A stretch of 64,000 bases of DNA from positions 496,001-560,000 of the forward strand of contig NZ_JARRIB010000001.1 in assembly GCF_041647995.1 (NCBI RefSeq), in the 5' to 3' direction. The position numbers and the translations under genes were made by a program. Under the pieces are notes generated by a model. It was not told where the DNA came from and searched no databases. It saw nothing but the letters and a program-made list of their open reading frames with translations. Source of the stretch: Pyrococcus kukulkanii. Lineage in GTDB: Archaea > Methanobacteriota_B > Thermococci > Thermococcales > Thermococcaceae. Below, one piece after another: positions 1 through 11,003 of the stretch. The stretch's first letter is position 1; each line of letters opens with the position of its first letter.

Positions 1-1
1 T

Positions 2-457
2 GAGAGTGAGCCCGTTGAGGTGTTTGCAATAGGAAAAGCGATAAGAGGAGAGGCAAGAGTAAACAAGACTTACGATCATGTCGTCATGTTCATAAAGTTC
101 GAGGGAGACAAAACCGGAATAGCTGAAGTGAGCTGGAGCTATCCGCTACCGGCTAAGTACGGCGTCTTCTACCACCACCTTGATATAATAGGGAAGAACG
201 GGAGGATAAGGTACACCCCACTGGATACTCCAGTCGTGGGAGTTGTAAAGAGCACATTCGAGATGCCAAGGTTCTCACCAATGCTGTCAACGTTTCCCGA
301 AGCATTTGAGGCTGAGCTTAGACACTTCTTTGAATGCATAAAGAGTGACTGTGAACCCGTTGTTACAGCAAAAGATGCTCTAATAGCTTTATACATAGCG
401 GAAAAGGCGAGAGAGAGCATTAGAAAGGGCGAGCCCGTTAAGTTGGAGGTGATGTGA
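2..457 (+). CDS. Gfo/Idh/MocA-family oxidoreductase, C-terminal part (5' end outside window)
   Basis: The reading frame is open from the first bases of the window (first full codon at position 2), so the start and the Rossmann domain lie upstream. About 151 residues are visible. They look like the C-terminal alpha/beta (GFO_IDH_MocA_C) substrate domain: a beta-rich stretch with SWSYPLPAKYG and HHLDIIG, then a final helix with PVVTAKDALIALYIAEKARES, the usual end of this family. The gene stops one base before the next gene, which belongs to the same family, so the two are probably co-transcribed. The likely role is NAD(P)-dependent oxidation or reduction of a sugar or polyol; the substrate cannot be told. 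An internal GTG at 20 could be mistaken for a start, but it has no ribosome site and would cut the domain. Confidence 0.85.
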   Translation, partial: ESEPVEVFAIGKAIRGEARVNKTYDHVVMFIKFEGDKTGIAEVSWSYPLPAKYGVFYHHLDIIGKNGRIRYTPLDTPVVGVVKSTFEMPRFSPMLSTFPEAFEAELRHFFECIKSDCEPVVTAKDALIALYIAEKARESIRKGEPVKLEVM

Positions 458-458
458 T

Positions 459-2200
<1,742 letters not shown>

Positions 2201-2203
2201 TCA

Positions 2204-3495
<1,292 letters not shown>

Positions 3496-3588
3496 TTATA
3501 GTATTATGCATCGGCTTGGTTAAAAGAAGTAATCATTCCACCATATGACAAGATGTTTAGCAATCTTGTTCAATGAAAGAAGACCTTT

Positions 3589-3666
3589 TGGGGCCGGGGC
3601 CGGGATTTGAACCCGGGCTAGGGGATCCACAGTCCCCTGTGCTAACCAGGCTACACCACCCCGGCC
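3589..3666 (-). tRNA. tRNA-His(GUG)
   Basis: The reverse strand folds as a tRNA. The acceptor stem GCCGGGG (3659-3665) pairs with CCCCGGC (3593-3599). An anticodon stem GGGGA/TCCCC encloses the loop CTGTGGA with anticodon GTG, and the T arm is CCGGG-TTCAAAT-CCCGG. A G at 3666 lies opposite discriminator C at 3592, the G-1:C73 pair that marks tRNA-His. CCA is encoded (3589-3591). A TATA element lies about 28 bp upstream. Confidence 0.97.
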
Positions 3667-3690
3667 ACTCAATCGAAGCTTTTAGAATAG

Positions 3691-3700
3691 ATTTATAAAG
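3691..3700. promoter_or_regulatory. Shared TATA box for divergent tRNA-His and taw3
   Basis: ATTTATAAAG reads as an archaeal TATA box on both strands. It sits about 28 bp from the tRNA-His 5' end on one side. On the other it is about 40 bp from the taw3 ATG, which would give a leader of roughly 15 nt containing GGGTGAT. This is inference from spacing only. Confidence 0.55.
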
Positions 3701-3737
3701 TTTTCGCCAGAATTAATCAAAGAAGGGTGATTATTCT

Positions 3738-4352
3738 ATGAAAGCTAAACGCGAGGCATTAATAAGCCTGTTTCAAGCAATGGAGAAAAAAGAAGTTGAT
3801 GAAGACATCATCGACCTACTTCTCCTGATTAATTCAATAAAGGGAATTTACACGACATCCTCCTGTTCGGGGAGAATTGGGATATTAGAGGAGCCAGCAC
3901 TCGGAGCGAAACCCCTTTCCAGATGGCTCATAAAAGTTCACAGGTCTTTGAAGTTTGAAGAGGCTAAAGAAGCTTTAAAGGAAGCTAAAAGCGGAATAAT
4001 ATTCCTGAAAAGCCAACCTCCAATATTCCACGTGGTGGCTGAGGATGAGGAGAAAGCCAAGCTTGTTCACGAAATTGGCCTTTCAAGTGGTTTTAAGTAC
4101 ACAACCTTTAAGGCAATATCCTCTAGGTATCTCGTTGAGATTAATGGAACCGAGTACCTTACCGTCCCCCTGGGGAAGGATGGAAAAGTTCTCGTCACTG
4201 ACGAATACTTGAAGTTTGCAATAGAAATTGGAAATCAGATGTTAGAAAGGGGCAAATCAAGGCTCCCCAGGCTTTACAAGAACTTTGAAAGATTGAAGAA
4301 AGAATTAGGAGAGGATCCACTCTTTAAAAATCTGAATATTGCGAAGTCTTAG
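3738..4352 (+). CDS. taw3: tRNA wybutosine/wyosine synthesis protein Taw3 (TYW3 family)
   Basis: S-adenosylmethionine-dependent methyltransferase-family protein of tRNA-Phe wyosine modification (position 37). The 204-residue protein has the family N terminus: a helix rich in Lys/Glu, then LLLLINSIKGIYTTSSCSGRIGI near 28-50 with the conserved SSCSGR motif. It also has IIFLKSQPPIFHVV and the later LSSGFKYTTFKAISSRYLVEI, all typical of TYW3. It starts after GGGTGAT. Its 3' end overlaps the convergent archaeosine radical SAM gene by 29 bp, so two tRNA-modification genes face each other. Confidence 0.93.
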   Translation: MKAKREALISLFQAMEKKEVDEDIIDLLLLINSIKGIYTTSSCSGRIGILEEPALGAKPLSRWLIKVHRSLKFEEAKEALKEAKSGIIFLKSQPPIFHVVAEDEEKAKLVHEIGLSSGFKYTTFKAISSRYLVEINGTEYLTVPLGKDGKVLVTDEYLKFAIEIGNQMLERGKSRLPRLYKNFERLKKELGEDPLFKNLNIAKS

Positions 4353-5367
4353 TCTTAACTAATTGCCAGTCCAATATTCCCTCATCCACTATATACATCC
4401 ACTCCTCCAGGCAGTCAAAAGGAAGGCTCTCCAAATGTTTAATATCTTGAGTCGTCGAGAACTGCCTTATTGCCTTCTCAAAGGCCTTATCGTCGCCACA
4501 GTTGTGAGGCCCTCTAACTGATCCAGCACCCACAGGATCCGAGAGGAACCTCTTCCTGGGGAACCTCTTTTTTGCCCACTTGAGAACTTCAACAACGCTC
4601 CAGAGCCATGGCGGCCTGTATTCACCTTTTTCCCATATCATCTCGTAAAGTGTTCCCCGCTGAATGTTCGTTATATTAATTGAAAATGTATCAGTATATG
4701 GTTCGGCCCTTTCTATGCTGTACTTCACATCCTCAATTGCATCCCTCTCGGAAAGGAAGATGGGCTTTAAAAGGAGGTACGTTTTGACTCTAGCTCCAGC
4801 ATCGTGAATAATCTCGCTAGCCCTCACGAACTGCTCAAATGTGTTTCCCTTATTTATTGATACATCCGCGATATCATTATTAGCAGTTTCGAGCCCCAGG
4901 GCTACTTCAAACCACTTTCCCTTGACTATCTCTGTGAGCTCTTCAACCCATTCCCTCTTTATTATCTCGCTCCTCGTCTCAACGACTATCTCGTAAACGT
5001 TGTCAAGCTTGGCTATCTCCTCAAATATCCTTAACCTAGTTTCTCTCCTAACTTCAGCCGAATCAAAGAATGATCCCGAAGTAAAAATCCTAACTGCGAA
5101 TCTCCCCTCTCTGTCCTTTATTTTGGAGAGAGCCTCAAGAAAGTGTCTCAAAATTTTTTGTTGAGATGTATTCCTGGGGGCCTGGGCGGGATAAGAGCAC
5201 ATGTAGCATGCTTTTCCAACCCTATACCTGTAACACCCAATCGTAGGGAGTATCACGTAGAGCACCTTTCCAGGTTCCCCAGCAACGTTGTCTTCTCCAA
5301 TCCAGTACATGAACCTGTCATAAACACCCGATCTTAAAAGCGTTATTGACACGCCGGGGATAAGCAA
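4324..5367 (-). CDS. Archaeosine synthase radical SAM subunit (RaSEA family)
   Basis: A 347-residue radical SAM protein of the COG1244/Elp3-like type that acts with ArcS to make archaeosine at tRNA position 15. The cluster cysteines lie in GCYRYRVGKACYMCSYPAQ near residue 43 (C-x8-C-x2-C). Conserved downstream pieces are RIFTSGSFFD, VVETRSEI, ALGLETAN and KTYLLLKPIFLSE. The start is uncertain: TTG at 5367 is the longest form, and a GTG and an ATG (MYWIGEDN, about residue 20) are alternatives, none with a strong ribosome site. Family assignment is from recalled motifs, not a search. Confidence 0.85.
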   Translation of the reverse strand: MLIPGVSITLLRSGVYDRFMYWIGEDNVAGEPGKVLYVILPTIGCYRYRVGKACYMCSYPAQAPRNTSQQKILRHFLEALSKIKDREGRFAVRIFTSGSFFDSAEVRRETRLRIFEEIAKLDNVYEIVVETRSEIIKREWVEELTEIVKGKWFEVALGLETANNDIADVSINKGNTFEQFVRASEIIHDAGARVKTYLLLKPIFLSERDAIEDVKYSIERAEPYTDTFSINITNIQRGTLYEMIWEKGEYRPPWLWSVVEVLKWAKKRFPRKRFLSDPVGAGSVRGPHNCGDDKAFEKAIRQFSTTQDIKHLESLPFDCLEEWMYIVDEGILDWQLVKTKTSQYSDF

Positions 5368-5423
5368 AGATTTTAAACAAAGACATTAAAGATCTTTTTT
5401 GATGATCGACGTACGAGTAAGAA

Positions 5424-5444
5424 CTTTTACTGGAACAGTAAAAG
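5424..5444. repeat. Perfect 9-bp inverted repeat upstream of the antiporter gene
   Basis: CTTTTACTG-GAA-CAGTAAAAG, a perfect dyad with a 3-nt centre, 100 bp upstream of the antiporter start. It could be a dimeric repressor site or an RNA hairpin in the leader. The same 170-bp gap holds no gene that I can see. Confidence 0.6.
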
Positions 5445-5543
5445 CAACAGTGCCTTTACATTTTTTAACCCTAAGCAGGAAAAACCCAGGAAAAGAATCC
5501 GAGGTTAAAACACCTGGCCGAAAAATTTTAGGAGGTGGCATCG

Positions 5544-7145
5544 ATGGGTGATTTTGGGGTCTTATCCCTGTTACCTCCATTGGTAGCTATAGTGCTAGCG
5601 ATATGGACGAAGAGGGTTGTGTTTGCTCTGTTCGCAGGTGTTTGGGTAGGGGGTTGGATGGCCGCTGGATGGAACCCAGTAACTGGTACGATAAAAACCT
5701 TTGAATGGATAGTGGGGAATGTAACGGACAGCTGGAACGCCACAATCTTAATTTTCGACTTCCTAATTGGTGCAGGTGTTGGATTAATATACAAGTCCGG
5801 TGGAGTCCATGCAATAGCAAACGCCCTAACTAAGAGGATAAAGACAAGCAGAGATGCAACACTTCTTGGATGGCTCCTTGGAGTCCTCGTGTTCTTCGAT
5901 GACTACACGAATACGATAATAGTTGGTAACACAATGAGGCCAATAACCGACAAGATGAGGGTTTCGAGAGAGATGCTTGCGTACATTGACGATTCAACCG
6001 CCGCACCGGTAGCTGGAATTGCCCTAGTCTCAACTTGGATAGGCTATGAGCTGGGTCTAATTAAGGAAGTATTTGGAAAACTTAACATATCGATGGGTGA
6101 ATACTATGCATGGCTTCACAGCGTGCCTTACAGGTTCTATTCAATATTCGCAATAATCCTCGTTTTCATTATAGCCTACACGCAGAGACACTACGGTGCG
6201 ATGCTTAAGGCAGAGATAAGGGCAAGAACAACTGGAAAAGTTGTGAGGGATGGGGCAAAGCCACTCATGGCAACTGAGAGCGACTTAGGACAGCCAAAAG
6301 TTGAGGAGGGTAGTATCCACTTCTTCATCTGGCCAATCCTATCATTGGTCTCCGTTACACTCTACGGTCTTTACTACACGGGTAAGAGTGCATGTGAAGG
6401 TGCATGTTCCTTCAGAGATATTCTTGGGAATGCAGATTCAGCAACCTCACTGCTCTGGGGTTCATTCGCAATGGTGCTAGTTGCCCTCGTCCTAATATTG
6501 GCAACTAAAACGATGACCGTCGAGGAAGTGGAGAATGCAATGATTCAGGGTATGAAGCAGATGATGATGGCTACCGTAATCTTAGTCCTAGCATGGAGCA
6601 TCAAGAGTGCAACTGAGGCCGTTGGAACTGCAGAGTACGTTGTCGGCCTGGCAGAAAGCGCAAAGGTTCCTGCAGGATTAATCCCAATGATAATCTTCCT
6701 AACGGCAATGTTCATATCGTTCACAACTGGAACGAGCTGGGGAACCTTCGGAATACTAATGCCCATAGCAATTCCACTTGCTTATAAGCTCGCTCCGAAT
6801 GATCCTCACGTTCTCTACGCGAGCATAGGTGCTGTCTTCGCAGGGGGTATCTTCGGAGACCACTGCTCACCAATAAGCGATACCACAATCATGAGCTCAA
6901 TGTTCTCAGGCTCAGATCACATTGACCACGTTACGACACAGATACCATATGCAGTAACAGCGGCCTCGGTCGGTTTAGTCCTCTACATCCTCTTCGCTGC
7001 GGGCATTAGAAGTCCAGTAATACTCCTGCCAATAGGCACTGTCCTCCTTGTCCTAGCCTGGTACTTCCTCAGCGAGTGGTATGGCAAGAAGTACGGCATT
7101 CCTCATGGAAAGGTTCCGATATATCCAACTGAGATTTCAGAGTGA
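5544..7145 (+). CDS. NhaC-family Na+/H+ antiporter
   Basis: A 533-residue polytopic membrane protein of the COG1757 (NhaC/Na_H_antiporter PF03553) type, with about 11-12 hydrophobic helices. Signature pieces are FALFAGVWVGGWM, VFFDDYTNTIIVGNTMRP with a conserved acidic pair near 120, IDDSTAAPVAGIALVSTWIGYE, TGTSWGTFGILMPIAIPLA and GGIFGDHCSPISDTTI near the C-terminal third. It most likely exchanges sodium for protons across the cell membrane, although some relatives swap organic substrates. The ATG at 5544 is preceded by a perfect GGAGGTG (5531-5537); an in-frame GTG at 5535 is part of that site. Expressed alone, with an inverted repeat upstream. Confidence 0.93.
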   Translation: MGDFGVLSLLPPLVAIVLAIWTKRVVFALFAGVWVGGWMAAGWNPVTGTIKTFEWIVGNVTDSWNATILIFDFLIGAGVGLIYKSGGVHAIANALTKRIKTSRDATLLGWLLGVLVFFDDYTNTIIVGNTMRPITDKMRVSREMLAYIDDSTAAPVAGIALVSTWIGYELGLIKEVFGKLNISMGEYYAWLHSVPYRFYSIFAIILVFIIAYTQRHYGAMLKAEIRARTTGKVVRDGAKPLMATESDLGQPKVEEGSIHFFIWPILSLVSVTLYGLYYTGKSACEGACSFRDILGNADSATSLLWGSFAMVLVALVLILATKTMTVEEVENAMIQGMKQMMMATVILVLAWSIKSATEAVGTAEYVVGLAESAKVPAGLIPMIIFLTAMFISFTTGTSWGTFGILMPIAIPLAYKLAPNDPHVLYASIGAVFAGGIFGDHCSPISDTTIMSSMFSGSDHIDHVTTQIPYAVTAASVGLVLYILFAAGIRSPVILLPIGTVLLVLAWYFLSEWYGKKYGIPHGKVPIYPTEISE

Positions 7146-7186
7146 ACTTTAAGTTCCCCTTTTCTATTTATCCTTAGGTGCAAATC

Positions 7187-7804
7187 ATGGGATTGCTTGA
7201 GGATAAAGCGTTAGTTGAAGCTGCACTTTTTGTCGCTGGGAGACCGCTAAGCGTTAAGGAGCTATCTAAAGCCCTTGGCATTAAATCCCAAGATTACCTC
7301 GAGAAGCTGATCGAGCTTATAGCGAGTGAGTATGCAGAGAGGAAGAGCGCAATTGAAGTAGTTAAAGTTGCAGGAGACAAGTGGGTCATGCAGGTTAAGC
7401 AGGAATACTCGCAGAGAGTCATCCACCTAATGCCGAAGCCAGAGCTTAGATCTGGAGAGCTAAAGACACTCGCATTAATAGCCTACCTTCAACCCGTAGA
7501 GCAGAGCAAGATAATCAAGCTTAGGGGGAACCAAGCTTACGAGCATATAAGGAGGCTCCTCGAGATGGGTTTAATATACGCTGAACCCTACGAAAGAACA
7601 AAACTCCTCGGAACTACCGAGAAGTTTGCTGAGCTCTACGGATTTCCAGAAAATGATCCCAAGGTCATAAGAGAAGCCTTCAAGAAAGTTATTCACGCAG
7701 AATATGAAGATCTTGTTAAGAAGCTGGAAGAAACTGAGAGCCGGGAGAAGGATCCTACTACCAAGTCCAGTACCACAGACGAAAGTATTAAAAACCCCAC
7801 TTAA
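7187..7804 (+). CDS. scpB: Segregation and condensation protein B (ScpB)
   Basis: Chromosome-organising protein that binds ScpA in SMC complexes. Two winged-helix domains are apparent: residues 1-75 (EAALFVAGRPLSVKELSKALGI) and about 85-165 (LKTLALIAYLQPVEQSKI, then LRGNQAYEHIRRLLEMGLI and the LGTTEKFAELYGF hallmark). The C-terminal tail of about 30 residues is charged and disordered. I place the start at the ATG at 7187 after AGGTG; a GTG at 7178 is inside that site. It sits directly upstream of the RPA operon, linking chromosome maintenance with replication. No scpA or smc is in the window. Confidence 0.95.
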   Translation: MGLLEDKALVEAALFVAGRPLSVKELSKALGIKSQDYLEKLIELIASEYAERKSAIEVVKVAGDKWVMQVKQEYSQRVIHLMPKPELRSGELKTLALIAYLQPVEQSKIIKLRGNQAYEHIRRLLEMGLIYAEPYERTKLLGTTEKFAELYGFPENDPKVIREAFKKVIHAEYEDLVKKLEETESREKDPTTKSSTTDESIKNPT

Positions 7805-7829
7805 TTAAATTATTGGAAAGGTGGTAGGT

Positions 7830-8906
7830 ATGGTCGTGCTGACAAAGGAGAAGATTATCGAGATAATCAAAAGGAAAACCGGAATGAGTAAAGAGGAAAT
7901 TGAGGAAGAGATCAGGAAAATCATGGAAGAGGATCCACTACTAAGCGAACAGGGTGCTGCAGCACTGCTTGCGGAAAGATTAGGAATAGAATTGATAGAA
8001 GAAAAAGAAGAGAACCTCATGAAAATCTCAGATTTGTACCCAGGAGTGGATCCCAGGGAGGTAAACGTAGTAGGAAGAGTGCTTAAGAAGTATCCACCCA
8101 GGGAATACACCAAGAAGGATGGCTCAGCTGGGAGGGTTGCCAGCCTAATTATATACGATGATAGCGGGAGGGCAAGGGTAGTTCTATGGGATTCCAAAGT
8201 TCTCGAGTACTATAACAAGATTGAAGTTGGTGATGTAATCAAGGTTCTAGACGCGCAAGTGAGGGAGAGCCTCTCAGGACTCCCAGAGTTGCACATAAAC
8301 TTTAGGGCAAGAATTATTCTTAACCCAGAAGATCCAAGGGTAAATTCAATTCCACCACTTGAGGAAGTCAGAATTGCCACGTACACGAGGAAAAAGATTA
8401 AGGACATCGAAGCGGGAGACAGGTTCATAGAGGTAAGGGGAACCATAGCTAAAGTTTACAGGGTTCTAGTTTATGATGCATGTCCCGAGTGCAAGAAAAA
8501 AGTTGACTATGACCCCGGAACAGAGACGTGGATATGTCCAGAGCACGGGGAAGTCGAACCAATAAAGATCACGATCCTAGATTTTGGACTAGATGATGGG
8601 ACGGGCTACATAAGGGTTACCCTTTTCGGTGATGACGCAGAAGAACTCCTAGGCGTTAGCCCAGAAGAGATATCCGAGAAAATTAGAGAGATGGAGAGCA
8701 TGGGAATGACGATGAAAGAAGCGGCAAGAAAGCTAGCTGAGGAGGAGTTTTACAAAATAATAGGGAAGGAAATAGTAGTCAGGGGAAACGTCATAGAAGA
8801 TAGATTCCTAGGCTTAATTCTAAGAGCGTCCTCTTGGGAGGACGTTGATTATAGGAGGGAGATAGAGAGAGTTAAGAGAGAGCTCGAAGAGGGAGGGGTG
8901 ATGTAA
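7830..8906 (+). CDS. rpa41: Replication factor A, RPA41 subunit
   Basis: Large subunit of the trimeric single-stranded DNA binding complex of Thermococcales. It has 358 residues from the ATG at 7830 (ribosome site GGAAAGGTGG), the same length as the P. furiosus protein. The N-terminal helical region is followed by an OB fold (VNVVGRVLKKYPPREYTKKDGSAGRVASLIIYDDSG), a second OB region, and a zinc finger with C218, C221, C236 and H239. The C-terminal helix is acidic/basic mixed. It forms an operon with RPA14 (1-bp gap) and RPA32 (4-bp overlap), matching the complex stoichiometry. Confidence 0.97.
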   Translation: MVVLTKEKIIEIIKRKTGMSKEEIEEEIRKIMEEDPLLSEQGAAALLAERLGIELIEEKEENLMKISDLYPGVDPREVNVVGRVLKKYPPREYTKKDGSAGRVASLIIYDDSGRARVVLWDSKVLEYYNKIEVGDVIKVLDAQVRESLSGLPELHINFRARIILNPEDPRVNSIPPLEEVRIATYTRKKIKDIEAGDRFIEVRGTIAKVYRVLVYDACPECKKKVDYDPGTETWICPEHGEVEPIKITILDFGLDDGTGYIRVTLFGDDAEELLGVSPEEISEKIREMESMGMTMKEAARKLAEEEFYKIIGKEIVVRGNVIEDRFLGLILRASSWEDVDYRREIERVKRELEEGGVM

Positions 8907-8907
8907 A

Positions 8908-9270
8908 ATGGAACAACCAATAAGGAGGAGAAAACCTGCCGTAGAGAGAAGAATAAGTGAGATTCGAGAAGATGACACCAGAGTTTCGCTGATCGGTAGG
9001 GTGATCAAGGTCGATAAAATGGAATATATGTTCTGGCTCGATGATGGAACTGGAGTTGCCATAATCGAGAGTGAGGGCGAGCTACCAAAGGTTGGTCAGG
9101 TAGTGAGAGTGATAGGGAGGATAATACGGAACGAGGAAGGCATGCACATTTACGGTGAAATTATCCAAGACTTCAGCGATGCAGATCTAGAGGCGTTGGA
9201 GGAGATTATGGAGTTAGAGAGGAAAGTTTTGCCTAAATTAGAAAGAGAGCTGGTGTGGTGGTCAGAATGA
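8908..9270 (+). CDS. rpa14: Replication factor A, RPA14 subunit
   Basis: A 120-residue single OB-fold protein, with VSLIGRVIKVDKMEYMFWLDDGTGVAIIE at residues 30-57 and a second strand set GQVVRVIGRIIRNEEGMHIYGEII. It is the small scaffold subunit joining RPA41 and RPA32. It begins one base after the RPA41 stop, using GGAGGGGTGATG within the end of RPA41, and ends inside the RPA32 start codon (ATGA), which indicates translational coupling of all three subunits. Confidence 0.95.
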   Translation: MEQPIRRRKPAVERRISEIREDDTRVSLIGRVIKVDKMEYMFWLDDGTGVAIIESEGELPKVGQVVRVIGRIIRNEEGMHIYGEIIQDFSDADLEALEEIMELERKVLPKLERELVWWSE

Positions 9271-10079
9271 AGAAGAGAATGCCTGCTACTCGGGTTTACA
9301 TCAAGGATATCCTGGAGGGGTACTTCGTTAAGAGTGAGGGTGACTTTGAGCCAAACTACCTAATAACCAAGGATGCCAGGAAGATATACAGGGCAAAGGT
9401 AGTGGGAACGGTGGTTAGGGAGCCCCTTATAGCTGAAGACGAGACTTACGGTAAGTTTCAGATAGACGACGGCACTGGGGTAATTTGGGTTCTTGGATTC
9501 AGGGATGACACGAAGTTTGCCAAGCTCGTGAGGAAGGGTGATCTAGTTCAGGTGATAGGGAAGATAGCGGAGTGGAGAGATGACAAGCAGATACTGGTCG
9601 AGGGAGTTGCCAAAGTCCATCCAAACATGTGGATACTCCACCGCTATGAAACGCTTAAGGAAAAGGTCGAGCACATAAGGAAGGCCAAGATAGCCTTGGA
9701 GATTTACAACCAGTACGGAATTACCGCAAAGTCAAAGGTAATAGCCAAGAACAAGGGAATAGACGAGGATCTGCTTGAGACGATAGACGAGCTTTACGGC
9801 ATAATGATGGAGCAGAGAGCCATAGAAGAGCCAGTAGAAGAGCTACTTGAGGAAGAGGTTACTGAAGAGGAGACCAAGGAGGAAAATGAGCTCTTAGAGG
9901 AAGTCAAGGAAGAGATACTCAAGATATTAAGGCAGAAAAAAATTGCAGTATCAAGGAAGTATTTGATGAAGAAGCTTGGGAGCAAGTACGACGAAGAGAC
10001 CATAGAAGATGCAATAGCAGAATTGCTGATCGATGGAGAGATATATGAGCCAGAAACAGGTTACTATAAGTTGCTTTAG
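9267..10079 (+). CDS. rpa32: Replication factor A, RPA32 subunit
   Basis: A 270-residue subunit with an OB fold at about 40-125 (YRAKVVGTVVREPLIAEDETYGKFQIDDG, then GDLVQVIGKIAEW). A helical linker and a very acidic stretch near 180-205 (EEPVEELLEEEVTEEETKEE) follow, and the protein ends in a winged-helix domain (ILKILRQKKIAVSRKYLMKKLG). I chose the ATG at 9267 because it overlaps the RPA14 stop and is preceded by GGTGG; GTG codons upstream are within the ribosome site. The acidic linker may mediate protein contacts. Third gene of the RPA operon. Confidence 0.95.
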   Translation: MKKRMPATRVYIKDILEGYFVKSEGDFEPNYLITKDARKIYRAKVVGTVVREPLIAEDETYGKFQIDDGTGVIWVLGFRDDTKFAKLVRKGDLVQVIGKIAEWRDDKQILVEGVAKVHPNMWILHRYETLKEKVEHIRKAKIALEIYNQYGITAKSKVIAKNKGIDEDLLETIDELYGIMMEQRAIEEPVEELLEEEVTEEETKEENELLEEVKEEILKILRQKKIAVSRKYLMKKLGSKYDEETIEDAIAELLIDGEIYEPETGYYKLL

Positions 10080-10125
10080 AAAACGTTAAGTAGAATTAGC
10101 TACGAAAAGTAGAGGGTGAAAACTA

Positions 10126-10779
10126 ATGGAGGAGAGTCAAGGAATGCAACTTGTTAACAAGTTCGTAATTTCACTTCCAGAGGGACAAATCTTGGGTTAC
10201 GTTACTGACATAAACGTTGAAGTGTCCGGCGATCAATATCTCTTTATATTCAAAATGAAAGCTCTTGAAAATGTCTCGAGAGGAGAATTTCATTCAGGAA
10301 TGTTTTCATCAGAAAAAAAGATAAAGGTTAAGCCCTCAGATATAGTAAACGTTGGGCCCGATGTAGTAATCCTGGGAGATGGAAAAGTCCCTCCATTGAG
10401 AGAGATAGAAAGGCTTGCTCAGATAGCTGAAGAATATAATAACCTCGTTAAGGAACTAGAAAAGAAAGAAGAGGAAATAAGAAAGTTAAAATCTGAAAAA
10501 GAACAACTTGAGAGAGAATTAGAGGAACTTAAAAGGAAAGTTAGAAGGTTAGAAGTGCTTGAGGATGACTTCGATCACCTCAAAGAGCAGTTACTCAAGC
10601 AGGAGGGGCAACTTGAGATGGCAAGGGAGTACATCAAATTGCTTGAGGGAATAAGGCACGACATAGATAACATAAAGGCCAATGTCGAGACGCTTATCTC
10701 TGGCTACTTAGAAGATATAATGAGGAGGATAGTAAATGATGAGTTAAATGCTAGAGGACTAAAGAAGACACCAATTTAA
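10126..10779 (+). CDS. PRC-barrel-like/coiled-coil protein of unknown function
   Basis: 217 residues. Residues 10-90 look like a PRC-barrel: FVISLPEGQILGYVTDINVE, then IKVKPSDIVNVGPDVVILGDG. Residues 95-165 are a long, highly charged coiled coil (heptads rich in E/K/L), followed by a helical tail containing NIKANVETLISGYLEDIMRRIV. A PRC-barrel followed by a coiled coil is the layout of crenarchaeal CdvA, although I see no obvious ESCRT-binding peptide and no sequence identity that I can vouch for. It lies 46 bp after rpa32 with its own site AGAGGGTGA and overlaps the convergent sec61 beta stop by 4 bp. A role in chromosome or envelope organisation is a guess. Confidence 0.8.
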   Translation: MEESQGMQLVNKFVISLPEGQILGYVTDINVEVSGDQYLFIFKMKALENVSRGEFHSGMFSSEKKIKVKPSDIVNVGPDVVILGDGKVPPLREIERLAQIAEEYNNLVKELEKKEEEIRKLKSEKEQLERELEELKRKVRRLEVLEDDFDHLKEQLLKQEGQLEMAREYIKLLEGIRHDIDNIKANVETLISGYLEDIMRRIVNDELNARGLKKTPI

Positions 10780-10946
10780 CCGAATATCCTTGGGCCAACG
10801 ACATGAAGGAGAACCTCAAGCATTATAAATATCAATACAAGGGCTATGGCTCCTTTTGGACTTATTTTTACTGCCCTAGTGTCTTCATCAAAGAACCTCA
10901 TCAACCCTGCACCAGTTGGAGGTAGCGTTGCCTTCTCCTTGGCCAT
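10776..10946 (-). CDS. Preprotein translocase subunit Sec61 beta (SecG equivalent)
   Basis: A short 56-residue gene. The protein begins MAKEKATLPPTGAGLMRFFD, then EDTRAVKISPKGAIALVL, a single hydrophobic helix at about 31-50, and ends HVVGPRIFG. The N-terminal cytoplasmic PPTGAGL motif, the KISP sequence before the membrane and the near-terminal GPR/GPxxF pattern are hallmarks of archaeal Sec61 beta. The ribosome site GGAGGTAGGTGAAG is upstream. It completes the heterotrimeric translocon with SecY (outside) and SecE (44.5 kb here). It overlaps the neighbouring convergent gene by 4 bp. Confidence 0.95.
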   Translation of the reverse strand: MAKEKATLPPTGAGLMRFFDEDTRAVKISPKGAIALVLIFIMLEVLLHVVGPRIFG

Positions 10947-10975
10947 TCTCTTCACCTACCTCCAGCTAGTCAAAG

Positions 10976-10986
10976 TTATATAAAAA
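10976..10986 (+). promoter_or_regulatory. TATA box for the H/ACA-like RNA
   Basis: TTATATAAAAA, centred about 24 bp upstream of the first base of the GC-rich RNA. It lies between that RNA and the divergent sec61 beta gene, so it could serve both directions. Confidence 0.6.
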
Positions 10987-11003
10987 CCTTGCTAATTTTT
11001 AAT

